This document shows positions 44,101-59,100 of a stretch of 64,000 bases of DNA, one piece after another. Every line of letters starts with the position of its first letter. Position 1 is the stretch's first letter. The DNA is from Aptenodytes patagonicus (Eukaryota > Chordata > Aves > Sphenisciformes > Spheniscidae). The position numbers and the translations under genes were made by a program. Where the stretch lies: assembly GCF_965638725.1 (NCBI RefSeq), contig NC_134951.1, forward strand, positions 102,261,811-102,325,810. Reading direction: 5' to 3'. The notes beneath the pieces were generated by a model. That model was given only the letters and a program-made list of their open reading frames with translations, was not told the DNA's origin and searched no databases.

Positions 44101-47100
44101 GTACACAGAAGACTTAAGTACTGACAACCCTTAGTAAGGTCCTTGAATGCATCCAGAGGAGGGCAACAAAGCTGGTGAAAGGGCTGGAAGGATTGTCCTA
44201 TGAGGAGCAGCTAGGGACTTTGGGCTTGTCTGGTTTGGAGAAAAGGAGGCTGAGGGGTGACCTCATTGCTCTCTACAGCTTCCTGAGGAAGGGAAGTGGA
44301 GAGGGCGATGCTGAGCTCTTCTCCCAGGTATCCAGTGATAGGACGAGTGGGAATGGTTCAAAGCTGCACCACGGGAAGTTTGAGCATTAGGAAGCATTTC
44401 TTTACCGAGAGGGCGGTCAAACACTGGAAGAGGCTTCCTGGAGAGTTGGTCGGTGCCCCAAGCCTGTCGGTGTTTAAGAGGCATTTGGACAATGCCCTTA
44501 ATAACATGCTTTAACTCTTCGTCAGCCCTGAATTGGTCAGGCAGTTGGACTAGATGATCGTTGTAGGTCCCTTCCAACTGAAATATCCTATCCTATCCTA
44601 TCCTATCCTATCCTATCCTATCCTATCCTATCCTATCCTATCCTATCCTATTCCTTGTTACCTATTTGTGCCACCAGTGCAAAAGTGTGGCTCCCACTGC
44701 TGCTTTGGAGTTTGTTCTCTTTGAGGAACAATTTAAAACAAACAAACAAACAAAACCCCAAACCCACCAAAAAGCGTCTCTCCAGTTCTTAATGTAATCA
44801 GTCTATCTCCTCTGGAGTTAGGTATGGTTGACAGTAGTTCACTGGCTACTAGTTGTTTCTGACTGAGATGCTTTTGCAGTCCTTTATGGGTTTAAAACCA
44901 TCCTCTCCTAATGGTTTGAAAAAATACCTTCTAGAATGTAGGACCCTACTTAAGTGAAAATAAGATATGGAGGCGCAAATGTACCAACCGCTTCTCGGAG
45001 CACTTTGGGAATCTCTCGTGCAGAATTTGTGTCTTGAATACTGAGATTCTTGGTCTCAACAGCAAGCATAGCCCTGTAAATTGTTGATTGTAAGACTAAC
45101 CTGTGATACTCCAGGTTTTTGACCAAGATGATCAAATGTATTTAAGATATTCGCACTCCATATTTGAATATTTTAACTTGAACTAGGGTGTTATTTCCTG
45201 TGCACACAAAGTTGGTAGGGTCACCTTTTCTTACAGTTGCTGGGGATCTTCATGACGTTGTAGAGAATGTGAATTCCTTAACTTGTTCTCCATCCTGACA
45301 TATGAAGTACTGGTTTTATGACACAGGGAAGCTGGATGCTCGTGGATGGCATGATGCTGTTAAGATAGGAATCTGTATTTACACGCTTGCCTAAGGATCA
45401 GTCCTATGTCATTTGCGAGAACTGAGTTTTATGGCAGTGCTTTTTCTTCAAACTCTAGCCTATGAGTGGAAGCGAATGTGTTAGAGTTCTATTTGAAATA
45501 AGCTTCTAGTCAATGTGGCTGTTGCAAAAAGCTCAGAAATATAAATACTAAAGTTGAAAGTTACGTGACACCCCACTCCCCCCCAAAAAAAAAAAAACCC
45601 GTATGAATTATTCTAAAAATGTAAGGGTGGTGGTAGAACAGTACAGTAATTTGACTTGCATGTGTATAGTTTTCTTGGTTTGGTTTTGTTTACACACCTG
45701 GAGAGTTGGTCTGTCTGTGGGTCAGTTCCTGCTGAAAAAAGGACACTTACTCCTGCTTTTGGGCTAGAGAGCTGAAACCCTGTAGGTACATAAACTAGCT
45801 TAAAATCCACTCAGAGAAATAACTGGTTTAGCTCAAATATCTCCAATTATTGTTTGCTTCACATTAGGTGGGTTTTAGCAGAAGGAAATAATAAGTAGAC
45901 TTAGTCTCCAATTTTTTTTTTTTATTATTTTATTACTGCAATCTCATTGCTTGGGTAATATGAATTACTTAACAGTACGGTGGAAAACTGTATAGCTAGA
46001 TATGACATTAACTTCTCTGACATCTTAATTACTTGTCAGACTATCAAAGCATGTTATTTTATAAATAACAGAATAAGCAGAATTTTATAAGAAACTTGAC
46101 GTGACTTTATGCTTGGTTTTTTATATAAAAGCTTGAAGAACCTTTTGCTGAAGAACTCTTGCAGAAGAAAATTTTGCATAATAGAACTAAGTATGTGCTA
46201 TGTGCTTTAAACAAATTATACTGGAAGTTTGATTTAGACCTTGAAAATTGATGAGAATTAGAGAAAAAATAAAAAAGCATATTTTTTTGTAGAATGAGAT
46301 TGTGTGGAACTGCAAGCTTCCAAACAGCTTTAAAAACTTGGTATCCTGGTAGACCTCTAGGAAGTAACTATCGGTGAAAGTTTATAGTATTTAGCTTTTT
46401 CAGACTTTTACATGTAGCACTCATTACTACATACATACAACATCTTTTTTATTTTAAAATTGTTTCTAGTAGTCAAAGGCAATTTTGCAGAATCCTAGAA
46501 CCTTAAAAATAGCTAAGGTAGATTTGTTTCCTTTTGGCACAATTTTTGAAGTTTGAATTTCTTATCTTTCTCAGATATTTTTGTAGATGTTTGTTTCTGC
46601 TGTTATGATTTAGTAGGTATTTTCTTTGGGATTTTAGGTAAGAGTGAAGACAAACAAGAAGGATTCTAAGCCTGTTTCCTCTGAAAATCAGGGTTGTCCC
46701 TTTCTTTTCTTATAATCTGAGTGTGTTCCTCTTGGACAAAAGCTAATTTTATGTCCTTTATTCTTCTGGCCTTTTTTTAAGAACATAGCACTATTCCTTT
46801 AACATGAAAATTTGAGTGTAATATTTGTTATCCTTAAAGTAAGTGGGTTTTTTTATGACAGGACTTACAGTTGCTTTTTGCTTTTGCCAGTGGCCTTTCC
46901 AACCAGGGGAAGGATTGCTGCTTTTAATTGCAGAAGTATCTTGCATATATAAATGAATTGTCTATATATAATTTCAAATAGCTTTTTTTCTTTTTTAGGT
47001 TAAAAATATTGGGGACTACTTTAAACATCATCTGCTGCAGTCGAGGCACAGGGGTGCGTTTGAATTGGCATACGCTGGCTTTGTGCAACTCACGGAAATG

Positions 47101-50100
47101 CTTTCCAGGTAGAAGATGGGCAACTTACTATGTTTTTGGTATAATAGTTTTACCAAACTGGGGCATCGATCCTGAAACTGGCTGTGCAAGCAGATCCTTG
47201 ATTACATGTGGATTTTATTTGAGTTTGGTGTAGGCACGATTATGACATTAGTTACATGACGTCTGTGACTTGGACTGCAATACTTACGGTTAGAGAAGGT
47301 GCTTAGGCATTGAAAGACGATACAGACATTTAATGCTTGCTGCATTTTTCTCCATTTCTGGCGTGTTAGTTTACTGAACAGCTCTCAAAAGCTCTTGGGA
47401 CAAGTAGGAGTGTAGAATTCTTTCCCCCACCCCCCTTCCCCAGTCTTTTATGAAAATGAATGCCAGACTTTTTGTTTCAGCCAGGATGTTTTCCTGGAAA
47501 CTTTTATTACTTGTCATTGAGTTGTGTATTCTGACATTTGGAAGACTACCTGGCAGTGCATCACGATCTGTGATATGCAGTCTTTTTAATTTATTTTTTT
47601 TCTTTCCCCTTGTAACTTTATACTTTCCTAGAAGAACTAAGTGAGCAGAATTGTCCTGAGGTCTGGGCAAGAGCGTTGGAATTTCCATTACATGCTTAGT
47701 TACCTATTTCAAGTGTTGGTAATGTTTCTTTGTGATATATAGCGATTATATCATATCCAGTTTTTAATAAGACAAATCAAAATCTCTACTGACTTTGTGG
47801 GTTTTGGTGGGTTTTTTTTAAAGTAGTTTTTGGAAAGACCAGTCAAATTTTCAGTTTGAAGTATACGTGTATCCTGGTTTTGTACTTTCACACCAATGTC
47901 AGGTTAAGTAACCAATGTTTCCCTTTTGCCCCAAGTGGGCCAGTTTGAGGCACTGATCTGTTTCTTGTTTATTTTGGGTGGTGCAGAGGAAGGAAGAGGG
48001 GATAGTTTTGTTTGGGGTTTTGGGGTTTTTTTTGTTTGTTTGTTTTTTTAAAGTAAAAATAAATCTGGTGATGGAAACAGTTTTGGTGGTTTTAGTACAG
48101 AATAGCTGCCTGACTATGTTCACTGTGTGTCCCCTCAGGACAGTTTTCCCAACAGAACTGAGGGGCTGGTCTCTGGTATGGGGTGTCGGTGGGGTAGCTG
48201 CGTATAGGTACCAGCACTGCTACAGAAATTGGTATTTGACACATTATGGCCTTCATTCTGTATGCCAGTGAGATGTTAAACTAGAAGCTGCGGTTCTGAT
48301 GGTGATGCATCTGTAGAAGGTACATTATTTCCTTTTATGTGCTAGCAATCTGAAGCATTTTAAATTGGTCTGAGTAGTTTGTTGAGAGCTCACACAACCT
48401 TACTTTACACTTGATTATTTAGTTAAAAGGGAAGAAAAGAAACTGACGCATGATACTGTTCTCGCTTATCTTTCTGACTATCTATATACATTATATACAC
48501 TTGTGTAAATGTTGTGTTCTTTTTCTATACTATGGAAACTTGGTTTAGGAAGTTTTAAGGTGATGTATCAGATGATCGCTCAGTGGCACCCTTTGTGCTG
48601 GCTTCTTATTAACTTCCCTCCTGGGCTAGATCTTTCCTGTTTCCAGTGCTGAGAGTGTTGAGAGAGCAGCTCCTACAGTGGGTGAGAAAAAGCTTGCCAA
48701 GATGAGTGACTGGAAACATATTATCATGGACAACAATTGAGGTGGTCACACTTACCTGGGCAGCTTTCTAGAGAAATGTTATATTGTCACATCAATTAAT
48801 GAATCTAATTTGAATGGGCTACAGAGCAGACATTTTACACTTTTGATTATTTTTCCAAGTCAAGTACACAACATTGTTCTGCTGTCTGCTGCATACTTCT
48901 GGCTGCTGTTTATAGGTACTTTAGCACGCTGTGCACTATTTCATTCACTCTCCTGATTCGGATGCTGCACTTGCAGTAGTGTTGGTTTTTTAATTAAAAT
49001 AATTAAAAAGTAACTCCCACTCCAACAGCAAAATCCTTTGTTCTTTTCAGTGCTTCTCTTGCAGGCCTCTGATGTCATAACTTAAGACTTTCTGTATCGT
49101 TACCTAAACTTAGTTTCGTATGTGAAACTTGCTTTTTTCCAAAGGCAGAAATAAGTTCAGATAACAAAATATTAACAAATTAAGGCACTGGTCTTCTTTT
49201 GAGACATACAGAGACGAATTAAAACGTGTTGTGCCAATAGCTAGTATTTTCATGTCAGGCAGCATTTCTTTGAATGTTCATTAAATTAATACAGTATTCC
49301 AAATAAAGTAAGCTGTTAACAGTATAGAATGTGCATAGAAGCAATTGCTGAATATTGAAGGATGTTATCCCTAGGTATGTTGGATGTGAATATAAACATG
49401 TGTTGATGTAAAAAAACCCCTCCATGGTTAAGTTGTACAATCTACTTTAGTTTCAAAGGATTTATTCCTCCCATCAGATTGAAGAGAGTCTGGCCATCAG
49501 AGTAATACTGTTTTGTTTTTTTTTTTTTTAAAAATAAAAAGACCTTTTACTACCACCAGCTTTTTTGAGGGGAGAAAGGAGGTGATCCAAACAGGTACAG
49601 CCCCACTAGTCTGATCTCAGTCAATACGCAGGACTATCTAGAACAAACTTTGCAGGAAAGGCAAAATAAAAAGCCAGGAATACTGGAAAACGTATAAAAC
49701 ATGCTGTCAGTTTATAGCAGACTCGCTACGTGGCAGACTAGCTGTTTTTCTTTGATTTTCAGTTTTTAAATTTCTTTTAAAAGCTGAGGCAAATAGAGTA
49801 TAGCATATCTACCCAGACTTCAGGGAAGTTCCTGATATGTTTGTTCCCTCTCCCTTTTTCTGCCATTGTATTTAATGGAGCACAATCCACTTAAGAGCTG
49901 TTGTAAAATGAAGAGCCAAGCTCAAGAGAACTCTGCTTCTCTGGAAGTTATTAAAACATTAAGTGGTATGTATGTGTCATCAAAAAACCCCCACGCTTAT
50001 ATTTAAGTAATTTTCCTCTTCTGAATTAACGGTTCTCCAAAACAGTTTTTTGATGATGCATACTGCTTAGTATTTTTAAAGTTAAGGTATTTCAAGTAGA

Positions 50101-53100
50101 GCGAGTATTCCTTTAGGAAAAGCCAGTTTACAAGAACCAGAGAGCAGCTCTGTGGAAATATATTTCTTTCAATGAAAGAAGATATTTGCCAGGAAATAAG
50201 GGTCTCAAGGCTAATATTTATATTTACAATAAAGGAGAAAGGAGACTGATACCAGAATAGCCAATGACTTTTTGGTTTGGTACTCCTGGGATACGAACAG
50301 TATCTTGGGACTGTTCTCCAAAATGGGCGAGTTAAGTCTCTCAGCGAATGCAGTACCCTGCAGGTTTGTTGAGTGTCCCGGAGTCTTTCCATTTACCCTG
50401 CTGCAGCTGAGGGGCTCCACTCTGCAAGTAAATCCAAACTGGCCTACCTCTCTCCGTAGCTGCTGGGCTCACGGACAGTCTTGAAGCATGTGTACCAGAG
50501 TCTATATGAATTTACTGCTGCATCCACAAATAGCAGAGGAGAAAGCCTCTGTCTGGGGCAGCTTATAGTAATGCTTATAGTAATGTACAGCTTAAACATG
50601 ATAACCTTGTTGAACAGAACTGAACTCAAGACCTACAGAAGCATCCTTGATGCTTTAATTCATTCTTTCTTCAAGACCCAGTGAAAAATCTGTCACTAAG
50701 ACTGTGCCAGATCCCTTTCCCATGCTTTTATGAAAGGTTCCAGTTGAACATGGTCCTTCACTTCTATAGCCAAACATTTTCTTAAAATTATATGCTGGAA
50801 TATTTACCATCTGAGCTTTTAGCTATACAACCCTTAAATACCAGTCTTTTTAAGAACCAAGAGTAGACTTCTTTCTAGACAGAGCAATGGTATTCAGACC
50901 TGTCTGAGTTAGTGGTGAAAGAAAAATCTTTCCTCCACAGAGATTTCTTGTGAACCTGATGAAATTTGATCTCTGTCTTGACATTTGGATGTAAATTGCT
51001 GAGTCTGCTCTAAGTACGCAAGTTACCATTCCTCCTTTTCCCTGTTCATATTCCTTCTGGGAGTGTAATGCTCCCTTTGTCATGCCTGCTTAATATTGTC
51101 TGTGGTTGCACCTTCAGAAAACCATGCAGTTACAAAACAAGCAATGTTCATATCAATGAAATAAACAATGTTTTTTAAAAAAAAATTTTCCTGTCATAGG
51201 CCCTGAGAAATTACAAATGCTCATTTGGTCCGATAACGTGGTGGTTAGGGAAAGTACCTGAAAGCCTCTGGGCATCTGTTTTAAACTTGAATCTCCTGTA
51301 ATCCTTATAAACACCCAGACAATTTCTCCGTTCCAAATGGTGTTTTGCCTGTTTTGCTTTTATTTTATTTAGTGAAGCTTTTCTGAGAGATCGAGTAGAA
51401 CATAAAGATTTCTGGAAATCTCAAAATCATGGTGTCGCATAGCTATGGCTGTAGTGCTTTGCTTAACTAAAGTTGCCAGAATGCAAGGGGGAGGTTTGGG
51501 AAGAGTTATGTCATACAGCGCAATGTGTTTCTTTAGGAATAATGTATTTTGAACATTTTTAAATGTTCAAATTGGAGCTTAAACTTGGTGAACACAATTT
51601 TATGTATATGCAACAAGTTAGAATCATATAGTTTTCTGGAAAACTGTAATGATGAAGAAAAACCCTGCTTTGATTTTACAAATGTTTAATCCGGTATCAG
51701 TGGAAATTATTAATCTGTACCTAGTCAGTGTCTGATCTTCTGTAATATTTCTGTTGGGGAACTGGGAGGAGACCCTCCTAATCCTTTGCGGTAAACTCTG
51801 CTTCTGACTCATTTTGTTGCTCTGAAGTGACTGTAACTCTTTGCCTTCCCAGGCCCCTACGGTCTGCTAGGAAGACTTCTTGTAAAATCTAAAAATCATT
51901 GATGGACTTTCTAGTGAAATGGATTAGAATTGTCACTAACTTTTCAGCAAAAGTGTAATCACAGATGTGAAGGAAAGAGTCTAAAATGGAGAGAAATAAA
52001 CCAGGGGGAAAAAACCTGTTTTTATGTATTGTGATGTTTGTAGGGTTGGGAAGTACACTACATAATCAAGTACAAGATACAATGTTAAGGCACTGCTCAG
52101 TTCGAAGACATGTTAATTTTTAACTCTGTTCATATTTTCCCCCCCATTTCTTTTCCTGCTTGGTGAAAGGGATAGGGGTAATGATATTCTCTCTCTGAAA
52201 TTTTGAGGCCACCCAAGGTTCTCTCTGCTCTGCTTTACTGCTAGAGAAACCTCAAAACAGCACCTTTGTCAATGCGCCTATATAATTTGGAAAATTTTGC
52301 TTCATTTAGAGCAGATGTTATGAAAGTGGAAGGACTTTGTAGTTTCAGAGGAGTTGTTCTTAAAAGTACACGTTTTCTAGGGTGACTTATACCTTGAATA
52401 GTAATGTGTTTCTGAGGCTAGATTCTTGTCTCCTTATTTGTCTGAGAAGTGCCAGGGGCAGTACGGAGGCTAGCTTTATAAAGAACAGGAATCACATTAC
52501 TTATGTGAAAAAGAATAATACTACAGGTCTACTGAGAGAGGAAAAATGATGAAAGAAAACCTCTTTTTCCCCAGATAGGGGCTCATTACAGCGATTAGAA
52601 ACACTGAATTCTGGATATACCCACGTAGAAAATGCTTCTGGTCATGTGAAGTTTATGCCACAAACCACTGACATCCAGGAAGGCCAAATCCAAGATCAAT
52701 CCTTTGTTCTTAACACACCATTAATTTTGGATAGGAGAAAATACAGCCATATGAGTTAGGGAGAGGGGTTTAGCTTTAGCTTTGATTGCCAGGCTTTTTG
52801 TACTCATTGATACTGACCACAGAAGGGGTTTTGGGCATGTATGAAATCGTTATAACCGGCAGACGGACAGACAGAAATTTGTGGAAAAACACTTACCGTA
52901 CTGCATCTTAAGTAATTTGTGTATCAAGTTACTGTGTTATATTTTAATTATCAACACTATTTGTTTGATCTGGTAAAAATAATAACTATTTCATTCTGGA
53001 AAATGACATTTGAGCTTGAGACCACCATTTTTACGTTGTAAAGCTTCATTATTCTTAAAATTTAGGGCCACCTGCTTCTTAAGACAATATTCTTCTTGCC

Positions 53101-56100
53101 AGACCATAAGGAGATGGAGCTGCCAAACTTAAGGGAGTAGTCATCTCCATTGCAAAGTCAATAGTCTCTAATGTTTCTGACTTTAAAGCAGTAACTCTTT
53201 CACCTTCAAAAAAAAAAAAAAGTGCCTTGGTGGATGACTGAACAAGGTAGAATTACTTGTGGCGAGATCAAAGCAATACAGTTTTAAGGGAGTCTGAAGA
53301 TTATTGGATTTCAGTATATTTCTTCTCTTTCTACTACTACTGAAAGGGGAAAACCCCCTCAGTTTACTTAAGAATAAAATATTCAGTATGCTACATAGCA
53401 ACTTTTAAATATTTCCTTAATGCTTTACTTCGTGTTCTTCTGCACCACAGCAGATGTGAATATGTCTCATGGGATGTTTGTTTTAATATTAAGATAACAT
53501 ACTGAAGAGAGATGAGCACTGTTCTTTGCATGACTAAACGAAGACGTTTAAATTCTGCTTAGCTAGGGAGGTAGACCAGCCGCAGACATGATTAGAAGTA
53601 GTAGCTTTTGCAGTACGTGTTGATGTGGATGAAGAGAACTGCGAAGTAGAGTCTAGCTGCAGAGACCCACGGAGGAGATCCATGAGAAGTCTTGCCTGGT
53701 CTCAACCCTAGAATTGCATCCTTCTTGTGTACCCAAAAGCAAGCAAAGTCCTGAAAGTAAGCAGGGGAAGCTAATTATCAGCAACAGAAAGAGAAAAGTC
53801 AAAGAAAAGAGAACTCGCTGTTAGTTTCCAGATTAATTTGATTGCTTCTGTCACAGGCTTGGGGCAGGAAGTGCCTTTCTTTTGTGCTGTGGTATGAGGT
53901 GACATACCCCTTGTGAAGCCATGTTTCTCTTGTGTTCTGGACTGATGGTTCGTGTGCTGGCCGCTGTTTTGAAGAGGTGCTGCCTTTAAAAAATGGGGAG
54001 AAGGCTTGGCAGCAGTGTAGGAAACCTGTGGTGGAAACCCTAAGGGAATTACTGAAGAGTAAGAAGTCTTCTCCTGACCTGTCTGTCACTTCCTGTGACC
54101 TCTGTTTTCTGCATTACTAATTTTCTGTTTATTTTGTAAAAGAAGGAAAGGAGGGTTTCAATACAGTTTAAAGCCTCATGTGTTGTTCAGTATCAGGTTT
54201 TTAGCCTACCTACATTCTTGCTTTAATAAGAGGAGGGTAAAGAAGGAGAGGGTAGATGTAGACCTTCCATTACATTTTGGTTTTCACATCACAGTACCTG
54301 CTGCCTTTTAGCTTTTCTTTTAAATTCTTTATTTCAGTCACCTAGGTAGAAAACTTGATTGTAGTCTTACTGTAAGGTCTCACTACTTAATCATGAATTT
54401 AATTATAGTTTATATTTTTAGGTAAGACAAGTCCTGTATGGTTGAGATAATTGCAGTTGTATTGCCCACAGTGATTAATTCTTTCTTCTGCTCTGAACCA
54501 TGTGTCAAACCAGTGTGACAAGTTTTAATAACAACACCCTGTTAATAGAAATTTTCGTAACAATGAATGATCCTTTTGGAACATTGACATAAGATTAATG
54601 AACTGGTCTTGCACGCTGAATACGGTACATTTCATTGAACTGATCAGCACCAGCAATTGAAGTAGACTTGAGTTCTCCTTATCCTTGGAAGTCCTTTGCT
54701 TTCAGGCAATGCTGAGTTTTATAACTGCAGAGGAGGAGTATTTGATGACAGGAGAGCAATTTAGGTGCTTTACCGGAAGTTTGACTGACGTAGTATTTTA
54801 AAAAGAGCAGTATGTCTTGTTTTTCATTCCTTCTACTGCTCCGAGGTTTGCAGGGGTGTTTACATAATATGTACTTCCTGTGAGGAGCTTCAGTTTTGTT
54901 TTGTATGGTTATAAACATAATTGTATATGTTACTTAATGTAAGGGTCATGCATCAGCTACTGTGCGACAACAAAGATATGAATTTGTGAAGTGTCACTTC
55001 CTACACAGTGACTGGTGTGCATATGTCTTTGTTTTCTTCTCCAGAACAGGATAATAGTTCTTGGCAGAAGAGAACAGTTTGAAGTGCTGAAGCACAGAAT
55101 CCTGTTTTCTGTTCAGTGAAGTATCTCTTCCTAGTGGCACTTAATAAATAGGGTTAATATAATTTGTACCAACATTGGAAAAATGTACAATTCCTTTTTT
55201 AATTTGTCTTATTTCTTAAAAAAAATCTGCGCATATGCTTGGAGATGTTCACGTATAGTAAGAAATATTTCTTAAGGTCACTAAATGCTTTCTTTGACTC
55301 TGTCCTAATTTCTTATGTATTTGTTTCATGTAGATGTAACAGTGAGAGTCTGCGCAAGATGCCAGAGCAGTGGCTAAGCTGTGTGTTAGAAGAAATCAAA
55401 TCTTGTGATCCTTCGTCTACACTATGTGCAACGAGACGTAGTGCGGGAATTCCATTCTACATACAGGTACCAACTAATGTTATTACCTCTGACTTAATTT
55501 TTTTTTTTTAATGTCATTTCTGGTGAATACTCTTATGTATTTATTTGTTTTTCTTACTTCAACCCCCTTTGGTCAAACAGTTACTTTTTTTTTATACAGA
55601 CTTTGACTGCCTTTGTGCAACAAAGAAGCCACATGTAATTAAACCATGTTTGGTGCTGTTTAGCACTGCAGTTCTATTGACTCTTGAGATTTTTGGCTTG
55701 AAGTAGTTTTGAATAGGATTTCAAAAGACTAAGCTTAGGCTCCGTGTGGCCGCTGTAATAATCCTGGCAAATTCATAAATTAATTCACAGATTAAGTAAG
55801 GCTCTGTTAACCATGTAACTGTGCTTCTTCCATGCGAAGTGGGAGGGTGGTAAGATACGGACAGACCATCATAGAATTGTAAAATGGTGGCCTAGAAAAT
55901 ACTGTAGAGAACTTGGGAAGTCTACTCAACAGTAATAAAGGAGGATCAAGTAATAGAGCCATGCTAACTGGTGTTGACTGACAGTCTCGAGTACAATGAA
56001 TGAGTAGGTTACTGAAGACTTATATCCATGAGCATGGGGCCATGCTCCCGCAGTCTTCCCACTCCCCATGTTACCATCAGCTCCACACGTCCCAGCCTCC

Positions 56101-59100
56101 GGCTTCTGCCAAGTTCAGAACTGACGGCTGATCGGATGGCTGGTAGTGTTTTGTCTCTGCTCGAAGTACCGCCTCCTATTGAGTGCCTCGCAGTAGTATG
56201 CAGCAGCTCATCTGCATCCTTGTGGGGTCAGTCACTGCAGAGTTGGTTCTGCAGATTACCCTTAACCTGTTGCCATTCCTTCGCTCCTTAAAGTGGCCGG
56301 GATTGCTTTCCCCTAAATTAACCTCCATCATTTTAATTTTCAACCAGTTTTCTAAGACAGGAGTCCAAGATTAACTACATGATTTGTAACTTTCTCTGCT
56401 TGCTGAAGTATAGTCTCAAGCACATTCCAAGAATCTGAGGGACTGCTGGGAGTGAGCTTTCCCTGCCAGAATAATTCATTTTGCTTGTTTTCCACTCCGA
56501 GTTTGCCCTGAGAAAGTTGAGGCAGCCTGCTTCTGTCTGACCTCTCTTATGTCAGTCACAGTCTGCTCCTGGCTTTGCTAGATGCGTGTGTGCTAGGCAG
56601 CAGAGATCAGAAGTAGGGCATTGGTTTTAGAGACATTTTTCCTTTTCAATTTCAGCAGTTAAAGATCTTTCCCTTTTATATCTGTAAGTTGTCTGCAAAA
56701 TGAATTGGGTGACTATGTCTTCTGGTTTCCCCATTCACACCACCGAGTTTGAACCCAGTGGGCATTAGCTAGCGTTAATCCTGAGAACGTGAAAAAACAA
56801 ACATGTTTGAATCAGTTTTTCATGTAAAAAGTTACACTGTCTAATGTAAGGACTAGGTGGACCCAGTGGTATCCCATCGCAGAAAATGCGTAGTCTACAG
56901 TTGGCCTACATTACTGAATCCATATGGCAAAGCTTGTGCTGTGCCATAGCTGTTTGGATAAACAGGTCAGATGCTTCTATTTTGACAGTTCTGGAAGAAT
57001 ACAAGTTAGTCTAGTCAATTAATGAGAAGGTTTGAAATGAACGTTGGAATTAGTCTGAAATGATCTATTTTCAAACTGTAATTTTATTGTAAAGAGAGGT
57101 GATAGTGTTCTTTGGCAGTAGTTCTGAATGTGCCCATAGCACTCAGTAAAATGAATTAAGCCTTAAACAGCATGTTGCATTTAGATAATAAAAATACAAG
57201 TTGTAATGCATATCCTAACAGTACTATAATAAGGTTATTTTATTAATGCATAAAATCGAGATTCAGTGTGGTCTCTTTGCCATCTGCTTCCTCTGACATT
57301 TATTCTTGTTTTACTAAAACACATCTGTTTTAATGATAATATGTAATCTTTAAGGTTATGAGCATTTTTAAATGACCTATTTAAAATAGAAGTATTTATT
57401 ACCTAATAGTACAAAGGTGCAGCTCCAGTTAGTGGGTGAGGAAATAATGGGAAAATACTAGTTACAGCTTTAACGTTTTTAGGGTATGAAATTTTAGTCT
57501 TCAGTTCATTCTCCTCTATTTTATACTTCATGAATACTTTTTCCCCCCCCCTTCCCTCTCTGTTTCTCCCATCGTGAAAGGTACTGATAAACTGACAGTG
57601 ACTACTTCTGGGTTTCTGCCTAACCTCTGTACTTCACTTGGCTTGCAGTTGATCCATTTGGTGGTTCTTATGTGATGTAAAGTACTATTAAATAATCTTG
57701 TTTGAACTGATGCTGAACAGACTCTGGGCCCCAAAACAGAAATGGATAATCATTTTTTATTAGAAATAAGTGATTTATGGTTATCCGTATGTACTAAGTT
57801 GGACAAATTCAACAAGAGCTACTAGACAGAGAAAGACTGTTTTAATTCCAGTCCTGAATTTTAGAGGACTAAATTAGGGTATTTTCATCTCAGCTGGATG
57901 TCCTACCCATTGAACCTCTGTTTGGAGATGGATGCATCTCTTCTCTCCTTTTAAAAATGTGCTGCTTGTTTTATCCTGTTTTGCAAACCAGGATTTATTC
58001 TTTGGCCAGCCCGTGTCATCTTAAATATGCATGTTATTAAACTAAAAAAATGTCCATACTAGGAAATGTAAGTATGTATAATATGGCAGATACTTTCGCT
58101 GTAATAAATAGTATGATTTTTTGGTGTGTGTGATAAATTATTATCTGTTATATACAAGCAGACTTTCTTAGGCAGATGGATAGTGCGTGAGCAAAGTTCT
58201 CCTACTGAAACATTGAATGCTAAGAGGCTTTGAACAAAACTAAGAGTTAAAACTGAAACTTCTTGCAAATTTTTCTTTAGTCCTTGTGTATGGTCAGAAG
58301 CTAGGCTGTAATATAGTAAATACAGGAATGTGGAGCAGAACCGGTAGTAAAGAAAAATGGCTAGAAACACCTGATTTTTTATTTTTTTTTTTATTTTTTT
58401 TTAAACCTTCTGTAGGCTTTGCTAGCTTCAGAACCAAAGAAGGGCAAAACAGATTTGCTGAAAATGACAATGAAAGAATTGATATCTTTGGCTGCACCTT
58501 TGAATGAATCATCAAGTGTAATTCCACAGGTAAAATACAGCCTCTCATCAGAAGGCAAATGTCAAAAAAGCGTTTGTGTTACTTCAAACAGTTCAGGAAA
58601 TTTGTGTGTGTTTTTAATAAGGATATTTTGTTTTTATTATCTATAGCTAGATTTTAAAACGTGTTTGCATGTGCAGAGGTTATGAAGTCACTGGAATTTG
58701 CAAGTGTGTAAGATACTGAAAAATGGATTGGGAATAATTTCATAGGTTTTTTTCTAGTACAGCAAATACAGTCATATTAATTTTGAATTTATATGATCAG
58801 TTTACTGCCTGTAGTATATTGCTAAACAAATAAATGAGTAATTTCCTTTTTACAAGGAAATTAACAAGCAAGCATTTGTTTACATTTAGAGTAAATAAAC
58901 GAGTTGCATAAATCATATTGTATGCAGTAAAATACTACGTGAAAAGTGATTTTATGCATACTTAGTAACTTCTAAAGCTTAAATATATACATTTGGAATG
59001 CATAAAAATTTTATTTTTAAAGTCAAGATCTTTATCTTCAAACTGTTGTTATCAAATACTTCATCTTTCTGTTTGTAAGTGCAAGCCATAATTTGTTGAC

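Larger units (their letters stand above)
41279..46998. other. THADA intron 21 (5.7 kb)
   Basis: Contains one CR1 insertion with a pentamer tail (44145-44649). The rest is AT-rich unique-looking sequence with no exon recognised. A POU-octamer word ATGCAAAT lies near 43695, weak on its own. Confidence 0.55.

Noticed and set aside
44175..44514. Open frames of 71-104 codons on both strands
   Set aside because: They lie wholly inside the CR1 fragment at 44145-44583.
55860..55925. Faint resemblance to an antisense CR1 3' tip
   Set aside because: Only the 'atcatagaat' word matches. The following bases do not keep the CR1 order seen at 23487-23545.
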